The translations under genes and the position numbers were made by a program. This document shows, one piece after another, positions 48,782-57,760 of a stretch of DNA of 64,000 nt. Positions within the stretch are counted from its first letter, which is position 1; each line of letters begins with the position of its first letter. Source of the stretch: an uncultured Methylococcaceae bacterium (GTDB lineage Bacteria; Pseudomonadota; Gammaproteobacteria; Methylococcales; Methylomonadaceae). Under the pieces are notes generated by a model that saw nothing but the letters and a program-made list of their open reading frames with translations, was not told where the DNA came from and did no database searches. Location of the stretch: the NCBI GenBank assembly GCA_903945375.1, contig CAJAVP010000011.1, positions 47,093 through 111,092 on the forward strand. The letters are read 5' to 3'.

Positions 48782-49063
48782 CTAACGGAGCGGTTCAATT
48801 CTGAAAATTTCACCGCCTTGCACGGCAATACGCCAGTCGGCTTCCAACTCTTCGGCATGAATATCCATCCACGCCTGTACTAAGCGTATTTTTTTTGGTG
48901 GCAATTCCCCTGCCAGAATTTCGCCATCTAATAAACTAAATACGGCAGACATTCCTGAGTATTCCACATGAATATGTGGCATGGAATGCTGCTTTGTATC
49001 CAGGGGATACATATAGATAATAATTCCGTAAAACATACTGATAATTGGCATTGTGTTTTCCAT
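48782..49063 (-). CDS. DUF4160 family protein, pair 2
   Basis: 93 aa. TMPIISMFYGIIIYMY, MPHIHVEYSG and AWMDIHAEELEADWRIA show the DUF4160 pattern. Clearly paralogous to, but diverged from, the pair-1 protein, so the pairs are not a recent duplication although their intergenic modules are still nearly identical. Confidence 0.86.
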   Translation of the reverse strand: MENTMPIISMFYGIIIYMYPLDTKQHSMPHIHVEYSGMSAVFSLLDGEILAGELPPKKIRLVQAWMDIHAEELEADWRIAVQGGEIFRIEPLR

Positions 49064-49520
49064 GAGTTAAAAAAATTTGATATTACCACACAAAAAAAAC
49101 ACCCCTGGTTTCCCAAAGGCGGTTTTGGTTTTGCATGACATCAAGTGTCGTAGGGTGGTTTTGCGCCAGCAAACCGCCGCAAGGTACACCGTCAAAAACA
49201 ATCAAGCTTAGCCATCAGACATAAAAAACCCCTGCCAAGAAAATTCTGGGCAGGGGTCAGATGCAAGGCTTATTGCGGTGGATTGCTAGCGCAAATCCAC
49301 CTTACGGATTCCAGAAGGTGTAGGGCGGTTTCGCGATAGCAAACCGCCCTCGGTGTACCCACCACAGGGGCGGATTGCCTAGCGGCGAATCCGCCTTACA
49401 GCTTTGTTTAATCAAACATCAGTACCATGAAAAGGTGGGCAAAACAGCGTTGCCAACCCTACACGGCTTGGCTGACCCAAAATCAATCCAATCTGACCCC
49501 ATTGATTTACCATTGATTTA
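49064..49520. other. Repeat-dense gap below the RTX gene
   Basis: No gene. Carries a hairpin (49092-49126), palindromes of the GTAGGGCGGTTTCGCGATAG type (about 49150-49185 and 49320-49360) and module copy C. Confidence 0.65.
49205..49306. repeat. Intergenic module, copy C
   Basis: Third copy of the module. Copies B and C share extra sequence on the left (GGTACA...TCAAAAACAATCAAGC) that copy A lacks. Its hairpin at 49223-49256 would terminate the RTX transcript on the minus strand. Confidence 0.8.
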
Positions 49521-51188
49521 TTAGATGGTAAATACACCGTCAGTAACAGTAAGCGTAGTGGCAGCTCCCACTAAAACAATAGCTTCTAAAGCACCAGCAC
49601 CAGTAGAGCCATTATTGTCATAAACCAGCAAAGTATCCGTGCCCGTTGACTTTGAGGTGAAGATATTAGCGGCCGAAGAATAAGTACCTAGCCACGTTTG
49701 CACGGCAGTTCCTGTTCCGGCTGCTGTAAATGATGTAGAACCAGTTATTGTAGTTATTACCGCAGTCACAGAACCCAAGCTAGCGGCAATGGCATTGAGG
49801 TCAAGAGTATCATTATCTGTGTTGGTTACGGTAATAATATCCATGCCCGTTGTACTTACTTTGGAGCCTGTAGCTGCCGCAGTCCAAGCTGATGCCGGTG
49901 TAGCTGTTTGACCCGTTGCGCTGATAACATACTTATCAATGCCTGCCCCACCGGCTAATTTATCCGCACCAGCAGCACCAGTAAGAATGTCGTTATTGGC
50001 TCCGCCATTAATGACGTCAGCATTACTTCCGCCCGTCAGCGTATTTATAGCACCGTTGCCAGTTATTGTGAGGCTGGTAGTGACGACGCTACCAGAAACG
50101 CTACCGCTAGCATTGATAGCTGATAAACCTGTCAAGCTAACATTTTCGATGCCTGCAGCAATGGTATATGTTCCCGATGTGCCGCCAAATTGTACGGCAT
50201 CTGTACCGCCTGTGGCGGTTTCCGTTATCGAATCAGCTGCATTAATGATGATATAGGTGTCATTACCATTACCACCCGTTAAGCTGTTAGCTGAGGCAGC
50301 GGCACCACCCACCAAGGTATCATTGGCACCGCCTCCTGTTATTGAGTTATTTGCACTATTACCCGTTAACATGTGATTAGTGACGGAACCACTAGCAGTG
50401 GCGTCAACTGCGTTGGTACCCGTCAAGGTAATGTTTTCGACAAAATTTGCCAGCGTAAAGTTTTCAAGAGAAGCTGAACCTGCAAATTGCACGGTGTCTG
50501 TACCCCCCGTTGATAATTCATCAGAGAGAGTATCGGTCGAAGTAACAATATAAATGTCGTTGCCTGCACCGCCTATCAAAGTATCATCTGCAGCACCACC
50601 ATTTAGTGTATCGTTACCTGCACCGCCTCTCAAAGCATCAGTTCCAGCACCACCAATTAGATTATCGCCAAGTGTGCCAGAGCCGCTGGTCAAAATATTT
50701 GCCCCGGAGTTACCGATAATACGATTAGCCAGTTCATTGCCTGTACCGTTTATCGCACCAAAACCCAAGACCAGATTTTCAAATTTGCCTAAACTTACTG
50801 AGGGCAAGGTGTATGTTGAGGCTGCTGATGTTATCAATGACACGACGGTATCAATTCCGCCGGAATCAACTGAAGTAGCGGTTAGTTCGCTAAGGGTATC
50901 TGAAGCACTATCAACAAAATAAACATCATTGCCCGCGCCACCTTTCATGTCGTCATTACCTGCTTCACCGTTAAGCACATCGTTACCCGTTCCACCAGTC
51001 AAAGTATCATTTTCGCCACCGCCAAACAGAATATCGTTGCCGTTTTTCCCATTGATAGTATCGAGACCAGCGTTACCAAAAATGATGTCCTCAAAATCAC
51101 CGCCAGGATCATCACCTTCGATGAGTTCTGACGTTGCAAGAGTTGCCCCAGACGCCGCCGCACTAATACCATATTTTACGTTTGCCAT
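49521..51188 (-). CDS. RTX calcium-binding protein 1
   Basis: 555 aa, acidic, no Sec signal peptide, one Cys-free chain of hemolysin-type nonapeptides (GGAGNDxYxxxx, NGKNGNDILFGGG, GGTGNDVLNGEAGND) with intervening YIIINAADSITE-type units. The last about 140 residues, from DKYVISATGQTATP to GVFTI, are shared with the larger RTX protein at 57761 and probably hold the type I secretion signal. RTX repeats bind Ca2+ outside the cell. Ribosome binding site GGAG. No enzymatic domain is visible, so it may be an S-layer-like or adhesive surface protein. Confidence 0.85.
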   Translation of the reverse strand: MANVKYGISAAASGATLATSELIEGDDPGGDFEDIIFGNAGLDTINGKNGNDILFGGGENDTLTGGTGNDVLNGEAGNDDMKGGAGNDVYFVDSASDTLSELTATSVDSGGIDTVVSLITSAASTYTLPSVSLGKFENLVLGFGAINGTGNELANRIIGNSGANILTSGSGTLGDNLIGGAGTDALRGGAGNDTLNGGAADDTLIGGAGNDIYIVTSTDTLSDELSTGGTDTVQFAGSASLENFTLANFVENITLTGTNAVDATASGSVTNHMLTGNSANNSITGGGANDTLVGGAAASANSLTGGNGNDTYIIINAADSITETATGGTDAVQFGGTSGTYTIAAGIENVSLTGLSAINASGSVSGSVVTTSLTITGNGAINTLTGGSNADVINGGANNDILTGAAGADKLAGGAGIDKYVISATGQTATPASAWTAAATGSKVSTTGMDIITVTNTDNDTLDLNAIAASLGSVTAVITTITGSTSFTAAGTGTAVQTWLGTYSSAANIFTSKSTGTDTLLVYDNNGSTGAGALEAIVLVGAATTLTVTDGVFTI

Positions 51189-51312
51189 AACTCATTACTC
51201 CAAGTTTGTTTTAGTAGATATTCAATCATTAAAGATACCGTTCGGTTGTCCATGCATTCCAGTAGGACACCACACCGCATATATTTTCTTAAGCTAAAAA
51301 TAGGTAGTCAGA

Positions 51313-51768
51313 CTAGCAAATGGAAGACGTGTAGCAGGTGCTAGCTGTATCTTTCGTCCATATAATCGGTGATCCGACGGCAGCGGCAACACCGTTAAGG
51401 ATATATGTTTCACCTGCAAGTCCATCACCAGTAATCGCTGTCATAGTAATCGTTGCAGTAAGAGGCGCATTGTTAGAAATAAGGCCAGATCCAGCAAGTA
51501 CTCTACCTGCATCGGCCGGTGTTACAACAGGTATTCCAAATGCACCATTTAAACAATTCGTTAAATCTAACTGCTCTTGAAAGCAGACTTCAACACCTAG
51601 CTTGAAGGGTGAAACAGCTGATGTTACTTCGGAAAATTTAGCTTTTGTGGTGTAAGTTTGATAAGCCGGTACCGCAATCGCCGCCAAAATACCAATAATC
51701 GCTACCACGATCATTAACTCGATTAAGGTAAAACCTTGTTGTACTTTTTTCATAGACAATGTATTCAT
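51313..51768 (-). CDS. pilA: Major type IV pilin (PilA-like)
   Basis: 151 aa. A short leader ([12 protein letters not shown]) with a prepilin peptidase site before [25 protein letters not shown], with Glu at mature position 5. The globular part is Gly/Ala/Thr-rich, and paired cysteines at the end (STCYTSSIC) and near residues 50-60 suggest a disulfide loop. Good ribosome binding site GAGGGG before the first ATG. It is encoded next to an RTX gene and opposite the minor pilin cluster. Confidence 0.92.
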   Translation of the reverse strand: MNTLSMKKVQQGFTLIELMIVVAIIGILAAIAVPAYQTYTTKAKFSEVTSAVSPFKLGVEVCFQEQLDLTNCLNGAFGIPVVTPADAGRVLAGSGLISNNAPLTATITMTAITGDGLAGETYILNGVAAAVGSPIIWTKDTASTCYTSSIC

Positions 51769-52189
51769 CAGTAAATCCCCTCGTTAATTAAAATTAGTAA
51801 TGTAAAACGCAGAAACGCATAAGCACAATCAATGCCATGATTTTAATTGTCCGCTGGGTGTGCTTGCTGAAATATCAATTTATTACTATAAATCAATCTG
51901 TTCTGTTTATTTTAGGTAGCATGTTGCTAATGGTATTTCTCGCTAAGCCTGTTTATTGCTCATGAACTCCGCATAATGATTATAAAATGCGCCTTAAAAA
52001 ACACGGCCAATGTTAATCTGCCACTGTATAGGCTGTGCCAGGTAAAAATGCCACTTAAAAAGCGATGCCAAACTCAATATGCCACGCAAAAAACAATGCC
52101 AGCTTTAAAATGCTATTTAAAACGCTGTGCCAATGGCAAAATGCCACTTAAAAAGCATTGCCAACCCCGTTGTTCTGAGAGAGTACACT
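51769..52189. other. Gap with iteron-like array between pilA and an HTH gene
   Basis: AT-rich divergent region. The left part (51769-51984) should hold the pilA promoter; the right part is a six-unit 31-bp tandem array (51985-52169). Confidence 0.7.
51985..52169. repeat. Six-unit degenerate 31-bp tandem repeat array (iteron-like)
   Basis: Six units start at 51985, 52016, 52046, 52077, 52108 and 52139. Consensus AAATGCCACTTAAAAAGC then NN TGCCAA and a variable 5-base end. Lengths are 31, 30, 31, 31, 31 and about 31 bases. Each unit repeats TGCC twice about 17 bases apart and carries one A-tract, so the A-tracts recur every 31 bases, about three helical turns, which favours curved DNA. The array ends 21 bases before the ATG of the HTH-Sel1 gene. 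There are no spacers, so it is not a CRISPR array. Confidence 0.8.
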
Positions 52190-52672
52190 ATGACTTATGT
52201 TAGTCTTCAAGCCGCTATGACCTTGACTGAATGGAGTCAACGCACCATAAGACGCCGTATTGCAGAGGGCGCGTTACCGTTTATCAATCGCTCGGCGGCT
52301 GGTGGGGGGCAAAATAAAACCTTTATTGAGTTTGAGGCGCTGAGAGCAGCGGTGTGTATTCCGCTTGGCGACGATGATATGGCGTTGCTTGAAGCCGCCG
52401 ATTCGGGTGATGCTCAGGCGCAAAATGAGTTGGCGATGCTGTTTTTGGAGCATCATAAACCTAAGAGTGCCATTTTTTGGTTGGAGCTGGCGGCAAAACA
52501 AAACCTTGCTGATGCGATGCATCATTTGGGCAGTTGTTATTTGAAGGGCGTGGGGGTGGCTCAGGATAATCATCTGGCCATTATTTGGATTGCTAAAGCC
52601 GCTGCCTTGGGTCATCCTATCGCGTGTCGGCAGATTGATTCGATTGCGAGCACTATTCGGTCGAGTGCTTAG
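52190..52672 (+). CDS. HTH-domain protein with Sel1-like repeats
   Basis: 160 aa from ATG 52190, with GAGAG upstream. Residues 1-50 (MTLTEWSQRTIRRRIAEGAL, PFINRS) look like a MerR/excisionase-type winged helix used in DNA binding. Residues about 65-150 hold two Sel1-type repeats (AQAQNELAMLFLEHHKPKSA; ADAMHHLGSCYLKGVGVAQD), a protein-interaction solenoid. The gene begins 21 bases after the tandem array, so it may bind that array. Function unknown. Confidence 0.7.
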   Translation: MTYVSLQAAMTLTEWSQRTIRRRIAEGALPFINRSAAGGGQNKTFIEFEALRAAVCIPLGDDDMALLEAADSGDAQAQNELAMLFLEHHKPKSAIFWLELAAKQNLADAMHHLGSCYLKGVGVAQDNHLAIIWIAKAAALGHPIACRQIDSIASTIRSSA

Positions 52673-52884
52673 CTTGTTTATGTCGTTATGTCGAATACGT
52701 CCGCACGGGTGATTTTGGAATAATTGCGATCAGGTCGACAGTATTGAGTTTTTTCCTGTTAAACAAATGACTTAAGTCTACAATCTTGTTCCCAATGTTT
52801 TTCTTTCGATGCACTGGAAAATATCCTGCAAAAAACTATAATTCAAAATCGAAATGACAAAAGATGAGGCAAGAGGCACGTATC

Positions 52885-53439
52885 ATGCGACGCGATAAAA
52901 AAAATAACATGAACGGATTTACGCTAATCGAAGTCTTAGTGGCAATGGTGGTTATGGCGATAGGTTTGTTAGGTCTAGCTTCTTTGCAAGCTTTGGCATT
53001 GAAAGACAATCAAGATGCTTATTTTCGTAGTCAAGCTAACTTTTTGCTTTATGAGATGGGGGATCGGATACATGCGAATGCGGAGTATTGGAAAAGATCG
53101 TATGTTGATCCGCAAGCTATTATTGCCACGGCACAAGCCTATGGGGTTGGCTCGCAACCCAATTGTAATGCCGCTGATCCGGGTAGTGCCGCTTGTGTTA
53201 CATCGGATGATTTAGCCTTATACGATGTCTATCGCTGGTGGCAAGATGTCAAAACGGCATTGCCACTTAATCCAATCATTAGCATTGCTTGGGAAGACGA
53301 CCCGACCACGCTGACCATCGGCGGGAATGAAGTTATTAAGGTACGTATTACTTGGGACAAATCGAGACAGCCAACGACCGAACAACAAGCTAATGGTGCC
53401 TCTACTACAACAACGTTGACATTGGATGTGCGGCTATGA
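52885..53439 (+). CDS. pilV: Type IV pilus minor pilin PilV
   Basis: 184 aa from ATG 52885, chosen for the AGAGG seven bases upstream. Prepilin motif NGFTLIEVLVAMVVMAIGLLGLASLQA with Glu5, then the PilV pattern (AYFRSQANFLLYEMGDRIHAN). First gene of the pilV-pilW-pilX row; overlaps pilW by 4 bases. Confidence 0.9.
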   Translation: MRRDKKNNMNGFTLIEVLVAMVVMAIGLLGLASLQALALKDNQDAYFRSQANFLLYEMGDRIHANAEYWKRSYVDPQAIIATAQAYGVGSQPNCNAADPGSAACVTSDDLALYDVYRWWQDVKTALPLNPIISIAWEDDPTTLTIGGNEVIKVRITWDKSRQPTTEQQANGASTTTTLTLDVRL

Positions 53440-54491
53440 AAACTAAACAACGCGGTTTTACGATTATAGAGCTGTTGATTACACTGGCTATTTCAGGCAC
53501 GTTGATAGCTGGCATTGGGCAAATTCTTTTACAAAGCAAGCAGACCTATAAAACGCAACAAGCCTTAAGCCTTATGATGGAAGATGGACGTTATATTCTT
53601 GAGACGTTGACAAAGGAAACTCGGCGTATGGGTTATCTAAGAAACAAAACAGCATCGCCAGAAGGTCAGGAAGCGGTAGGGGGTCAGGAAGATCTTTTTG
53701 TTTTAGATGATGGCGGTGATGGCAGTGGGGCATTGGGTTCTGGGGTGACTTTAAAAAAGGGAGAATACATACACGGCGATTATAACGCTTATGGTTTTGA
53801 TGGTACGCCCTATAATGACAATAGATTAATCTTTCGTTATCAACTCAATGATGCCTGTGATTTGGGCGATTGTGCCGATACGTCTAGTGCAACTTCACCC
53901 TGTACGCGGGATATTGGTCTTGAGTTGGGTGATGATCCGACTGTTGATAGGCATGTGGTAACTGTCTATCTGTATGTGGAATTCGATCCTGTTTTAAAAA
54001 CCCCCGTGTTGTACTGTGAAGCGAAGCGAGATGTTGTGACACAGATAAGTCTCGGCCAGAACCCGGATGGATCGACAATAGACATATGGTTGGCCACTAC
54101 GGCTAGAACCTCCGCAAAAAAACCGTTGCTGTCTAATGTGGAAAAATTGTTAATGTTGTATGGGGTCGATACCCCCTATTTTGATGTGGCGACGGATGAA
54201 GACGTTTACGATAACGCGACTAATTTTTACCGTCGTGCAGATGAGGTGTCTATTGCTACTGATTGTGGGAGTGAGGAGGATCGTATCACGCCAACGAGCT
54301 GTTGGAAGCATATAACCAGTATCAAGCTCTACGCAGTCTTACGCAGCGAGGAAACCCATATGACACAAAATGATTCCAGTTACCAAATAGATGGACAAAC
54401 CGTTCCAGCTGACGTACCTGGTGATAGGCGTTTATATCGCGTGTTTTCGACAACGATTACACCTCGAGTAAGTAATGCATCATCGACATGA
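53436..54491 (+). CDS. pilW: Type IV pilus minor pilin PilW
   Basis: 351 aa. Prepilin motif RGFTIIELLITLAISGTLIAG, then QTYKTQQALSLMMEDGRYILE, the region typical of PilW. Larger than many PilW proteins. It likely initiates pilus assembly with PilV and PilX. Overlaps pilX by 4 bases. Confidence 0.9.
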   Translation: MKTKQRGFTIIELLITLAISGTLIAGIGQILLQSKQTYKTQQALSLMMEDGRYILETLTKETRRMGYLRNKTASPEGQEAVGGQEDLFVLDDGGDGSGALGSGVTLKKGEYIHGDYNAYGFDGTPYNDNRLIFRYQLNDACDLGDCADTSSATSPCTRDIGLELGDDPTVDRHVVTVYLYVEFDPVLKTPVLYCEAKRDVVTQISLGQNPDGSTIDIWLATTARTSAKKPLLSNVEKLLMLYGVDTPYFDVATDEDVYDNATNFYRRADEVSIATDCGSEEDRITPTSCWKHITSIKLYAVLRSEETHMTQNDSSYQIDGQTVPADVPGDRRLYRVFSTTITPRVSNASST

Positions 54492-55342
54492 AAACTACAT
54501 TGAGGCTTTTATTTTTGTCTGCATTTACCGGCCGTTTAGGCGTAAAAAAATCGTCTGTATCACGCCAACAAGGGGTCGTACTGGTAGTTAGCCTAGTTAT
54601 TCTGCTGTTGCTGACCTTACTCAGTGTTAATATGATTCAGCAGAATCGTTTGGAGTTTATGATGGCAGGTAACGCTCAAATGCAATCACAAGCCTTTTCG
54701 TCGGCAGAAAGCTTATTAAAAATTACCGAAAACTTTATTGATACCTGGCATGGTCGTTACAGAATAGAGTGCAGGGATCCGATAACAAATGATCCGGTAT
54801 CACCCACACAAGTGGCTTATCAATGTTACAATCTTAATATGATACCTTACGGTCACTTGGAAGTTTTAGAGCTAGAGCCAAATCAGACGATTCCAGAAAA
54901 ACTTTTCCATTGTTTGACTCCAGAAGATTCGAGTGCCTCGAACCCAAATTCGGACCCCAGTCTTGGCGGCTTGACAGCCGACACTGAACTAGAGGATCTC
55001 CAGGCTATGGATGAGGATCCCAGCACAGTGGCATGGGAAATTACCCATGCTATGGGTCTTGACACCAATGGTGTTGGAATAGCGACAGGCGCAACGGTAA
55101 GTATTACATCTATTGCCTGTTTAAACAGTGAAACCAATCAAGAAATAGTTTTTAAAGATGACACTCAAAATGGCGTTTTGGGCTATGCAAATGGACATAA
55201 TTCAGTATCAACCAGTTGTGCTTCTCTGATTTATGCTATTAAGGCCGTCAGTATTCCCACAGGAACTTTCGCAGAACGTTCTGTCGAATCGAAATATGCA
55301 GTACGTTGTGATAAATTTACATTTCATTTTATTAGCCCGTAA
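54488..55342 (+). CDS. pilX: Type IV pilus assembly protein PilX
   Basis: 284 aa. The N-terminal helix QQGVVLVVSLVILLLLTLLS with NRLEFMMAGNAQMQSQAFSSAE is the PilX_N pattern; it lacks the Glu5 of typical pilins, as PilX proteins often do. A long N-terminal leader of about 30 residues precedes it. Next in order would normally come pilY1. Confidence 0.88.
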   Translation: MKTTLRLLFLSAFTGRLGVKKSSVSRQQGVVLVVSLVILLLLTLLSVNMIQQNRLEFMMAGNAQMQSQAFSSAESLLKITENFIDTWHGRYRIECRDPITNDPVSPTQVAYQCYNLNMIPYGHLEVLELEPNQTIPEKLFHCLTPEDSSASNPNSDPSLGGLTADTELEDLQAMDEDPSTVAWEITHAMGLDTNGVGIATGATVSITSIACLNSETNQEIVFKDDTQNGVLGYANGHNSVSTSCASLIYAIKAVSIPTGTFAERSVESKYAVRCDKFTFHFISP

Positions 55343-55423
55343 CACATAACCCAACAGGCTACTTAGAAAACTTTAACTTTAAATCGGTAGCCCTCCCACG
55401 ACAACAGCAAAGAGGAAATTGAC

Positions 55424-56644
55424 ATGAAAACGAATATACTAAAACCCCCCTCCCTTTTATCACTAACGATCACAGCGTTGTTGACCCTTGGTATGCTTGG
55501 CTATGCACAGATGAGCTACTCTGGTGACGACGATGATGATCATCATAGGGAATCAACGACCAATGATTCTGACAGTGATTATCGTGGCACTTCTCGTGAA
55601 ACTAAAAATATCACTATTTGCCATATCCCTCCAGGAAATCCGGCAAACAAACATACTATCCACATAGGTTATAGTGCTTGGCCTGCACACCGCGATAATC
55701 ACGGTGGCGATTATTTAGGCTCTTGTACTAAAGCCACTCCAACGGGCACTACCGATCCTACAACCACGACCACAGATGGTACTACAACCGGTGGCACAAC
55801 GACGACAACCACGAGCAGCACGGTCGATCAGGTTCACATCATCAATGGTTGCACGGGAGAGGCAAGAGCGACCTTGATCAACCTAGTGCAAACGTACTTC
55901 GATCCGGTTGTGGTAAATGATGATGCGCTAAAAGATGATCATGGCAGCGTAGATATTGTCACTGCGCTGAGTCAATGTCTTGATGCGGGCGACAGTAGCG
56001 ATAGCGGTGATGGAAATAAGAATAACCGAGGACATGGTAAAGGCAACGGTTATGACAGCGTTTCCGATAGTGGCAATCATCATTTTATTCGAGCTTGCAA
56101 AAGTAAGAGTTCGAACCGAGGAGATTCTAATGATTCTAATGATTCTAATGACTTTCGCGGCAATCTTAAAAGCAAGGGCGACAACCACAATAGATCCAAT
56201 CATCATGGTGATTCTAGCGTCATTGTCTCTGATAGTAGCTTAGATGACAGTGGTGTTAAGAGAGTCTATGCCAGCTGTATCGCGAAAGACTCAGTTAGTA
56301 TTAAAACAGGGCTTGGTGATTCAGGGCACAAATATCGCATAGTCAAGGGTTGTAATGACTCGGACTTAAAAAAAGAACTGGATGCTCATAAAACACGCAC
56401 TGAAGATCTGACGGATGCAAAATACAAAGATCTGCCTATTACGCTGACCACAAGAAGTTTAGAAGATGTCGCAATCAAAGCGGCGTATGATAATTGTATA
56501 GCACAAAATATACCAGACAACCCTGTGATTGTCACAACACCACCGAGTAATAATAATCCAAATGCTCCCGGTACTGGACTAACCAACCAGTTGCCATCTG
56601 CCAAAGAGAGAGGTCGTTTAAATTGGCGTGAAACGACCAAATAG
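55424..56644 (+). CDS. Secreted Asp-rich Cys-containing protein in the PilY1 position
   Basis: 406 aa, with a signal peptide (TITALLTLGMLGYAQMSYS). Then an acidic DDDDDHH segment and a CHIPPGNPANKHTIHIG unit closed by GGDYLGSC, a module known from bacterial surface proteins of unknown function. A Thr-rich linker follows, then three degenerate units each starting and ending with Cys: HIINGC...ALSQCLDAGDS, RACKSK...YASCIAKDS and IVKGC...YDNCIAQNI. The second carries a DSNDSNDSND repeat. The many Asp, Asn and Ser suggest metal or Ca2+ binding. It has no PilY1 beta-propeller. Encoded 81 bases after pilX on the same strand. Confidence 0.7.
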   Translation: MKTNILKPPSLLSLTITALLTLGMLGYAQMSYSGDDDDDHHRESTTNDSDSDYRGTSRETKNITICHIPPGNPANKHTIHIGYSAWPAHRDNHGGDYLGSCTKATPTGTTDPTTTTTDGTTTGGTTTTTTSSTVDQVHIINGCTGEARATLINLVQTYFDPVVVNDDALKDDHGSVDIVTALSQCLDAGDSSDSGDGNKNNRGHGKGNGYDSVSDSGNHHFIRACKSKSSNRGDSNDSNDSNDFRGNLKSKGDNHNRSNHHGDSSVIVSDSSLDDSGVKRVYASCIAKDSVSIKTGLGDSGHKYRIVKGCNDSDLKKELDAHKTRTEDLTDAKYKDLPITLTTRSLEDVAIKAAYDNCIAQNIPDNPVIVTTPPSNNNPNAPGTGLTNQLPSAKERGRLNWRETTK

Positions 56645-56790
56645 GTAGTGTTTTTCTGTTCCAGCACTCTCAGCTTGCGTTAGTGATGTTTTGTAATTCA
56701 ATAGCTTAGGGTTTTTACTCAGGCGTAGGCAATCATTAATACAGGTTGAAGTCGCTGTAACTTTCACAGTTATATGTCATAACCTTTTAG

Positions 56791-56818
56791 AGTCTCCCGC
56801 AGTATGCTGTGGGGGACT
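56791..56818 (+). terminator. Terminator upstream of the FimT gene
   Basis: AGTCTCCCGCAG pairs with CTGTGGGGGACT over 12 positions around loop TATG, followed by a T run. It would end the pilV-W-X-Asp-rich transcript, and it occupies the first in-frame ATG of the next gene. Confidence 0.8.
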
Positions 56819-56830
56819 TTTTTCAATCGT

Positions 56831-57424
56831 ATGGATAACAACACAAAACCCTCTATTCAACCGCGCACTGGCAGAGATTTTTTTGCTCAAGGCGTTACTT
56901 TAATAGAGCTTATCGTCACTATCAGCATTATGGCTATTCTCTTGGCAATGGGTGCGCCCAGTTTTCAGACAGCGATGGTTAGCAACCGTCTGACCTCTCA
57001 AACCAATATGCTGCTAGGTGCTTTAAGTTATACCCGAAGCGAGGCGATAAAACGTAATAGGAATGTCGTCCTCACGCCAATTGTCGCGTCGCATTGGGAA
57101 GGTGGCTGGACGGTTTTTGTCGATCTTAATGCAGATAATACTTTTGATGCGGATCAAGAACCTGAATTGCAACGTTATGATGCTGTAAGTCGTGGGTATA
57201 CCGTAGAATATGCTGCTTTTCCTAGTAATGCCAGAGTGGCTTATCGCCCAGATGGACGCACCACAAGTAATGGACATTTTGATATCTGTTCACCTGGAAG
57301 TACTTGTGAAGACTTCCGCCAAATTGTCATTGCTGATACAGGGCGAGTACATGTTGAGACCCCTAAATCTCTGAAGGATAAAAACGAGGGATCGTTGCCT
57401 GCAGGCGAGCCTCATCAACCTTGA
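56831..57424 (+). CDS. GspH/FimT family pseudopilin
   Basis: 197 aa from ATG 56831; an earlier ATG at 56804 lies in the terminator loop. Prepilin motif QGVTLIELIVTISIMAILLAMGAPSF with Glu5. The GspH-like part has NRLTSQTNMLLGALSYTRSEAIKRN, the WEGGWTVFVDLNADNTFD turn and, near the end, FDICSPGSTCEDFRQIVI. Probably a minor pilin. No good ribosome binding site is seen at the usual distance. Confidence 0.85.
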   Translation: MDNNTKPSIQPRTGRDFFAQGVTLIELIVTISIMAILLAMGAPSFQTAMVSNRLTSQTNMLLGALSYTRSEAIKRNRNVVLTPIVASHWEGGWTVFVDLNADNTFDADQEPELQRYDAVSRGYTVEYAAFPSNARVAYRPDGRTTSNGHFDICSPGSTCEDFRQIVIADTGRVHVETPKSLKDKNEGSLPAGEPHQP

Positions 57425-57760
57425 TCTCTCTTCTATCATTCTGATATCAGTGGAGCTGGGACTCGTTCCTCCGACTTGGGGATGCGGCTTAGAAAGTTCT
57501 GGTTTCCCGTCTGTTGCCACGTGAAAATTGATCTTCACGTACTGCATTCCAAGCTAGAGCTTGGGAATGATCGAGTACTGGATGGACAAGCTTTTCAAAC
57601 AAAAAAGGGGGGGGGTAAACGATTACACAAAAACAGCTTTTCTTTTTTGTTTTCAGCAGTAACGCAGTATAAAGTAGAGCAGTTTGTTGATGATCGACTT
57701 CCCTACAAACAATTTTTCTTAACGTACACTGCCTAGGCAGATCAACATGAGGATTTATTT
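57425..57760. other. Gap before the large RTX gene
   Basis: No credible gene. Contains a GTTCCCAAGC-family palindrome (57545-57569) and AT-rich DNA from 57600 that should hold the RTX promoter. Confidence 0.6.
57545..57569. repeat. Dispersed palindrome, GTTCCCAAGC family
   Basis: CATTCCAAGCT and AGCTTGGGAATG form the arms, related to those at 4412-4440 and 47022-47050. Confidence 0.7.

Noticed and set aside
47184..49306. Integron gene-cassette array with attC sites
   Set aside because: The repeated modules lack the GTTRRRY/RYYYAAC core sites and the paired R/L boxes, and contain ordinary intrinsic terminators; no integrase is seen.
51985..52169. Possible CRISPR array
   Set aside because: The repeats follow each other without spacers, are degenerate, and no cas genes are present.
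51976..52203. Cys-rich 75-codon frame with repeated KMPLKK
   Set aside because: It is only the translation of the 31-bp tandem array in one frame; a ribosome binding site is lacking and the next gene starts inside it.
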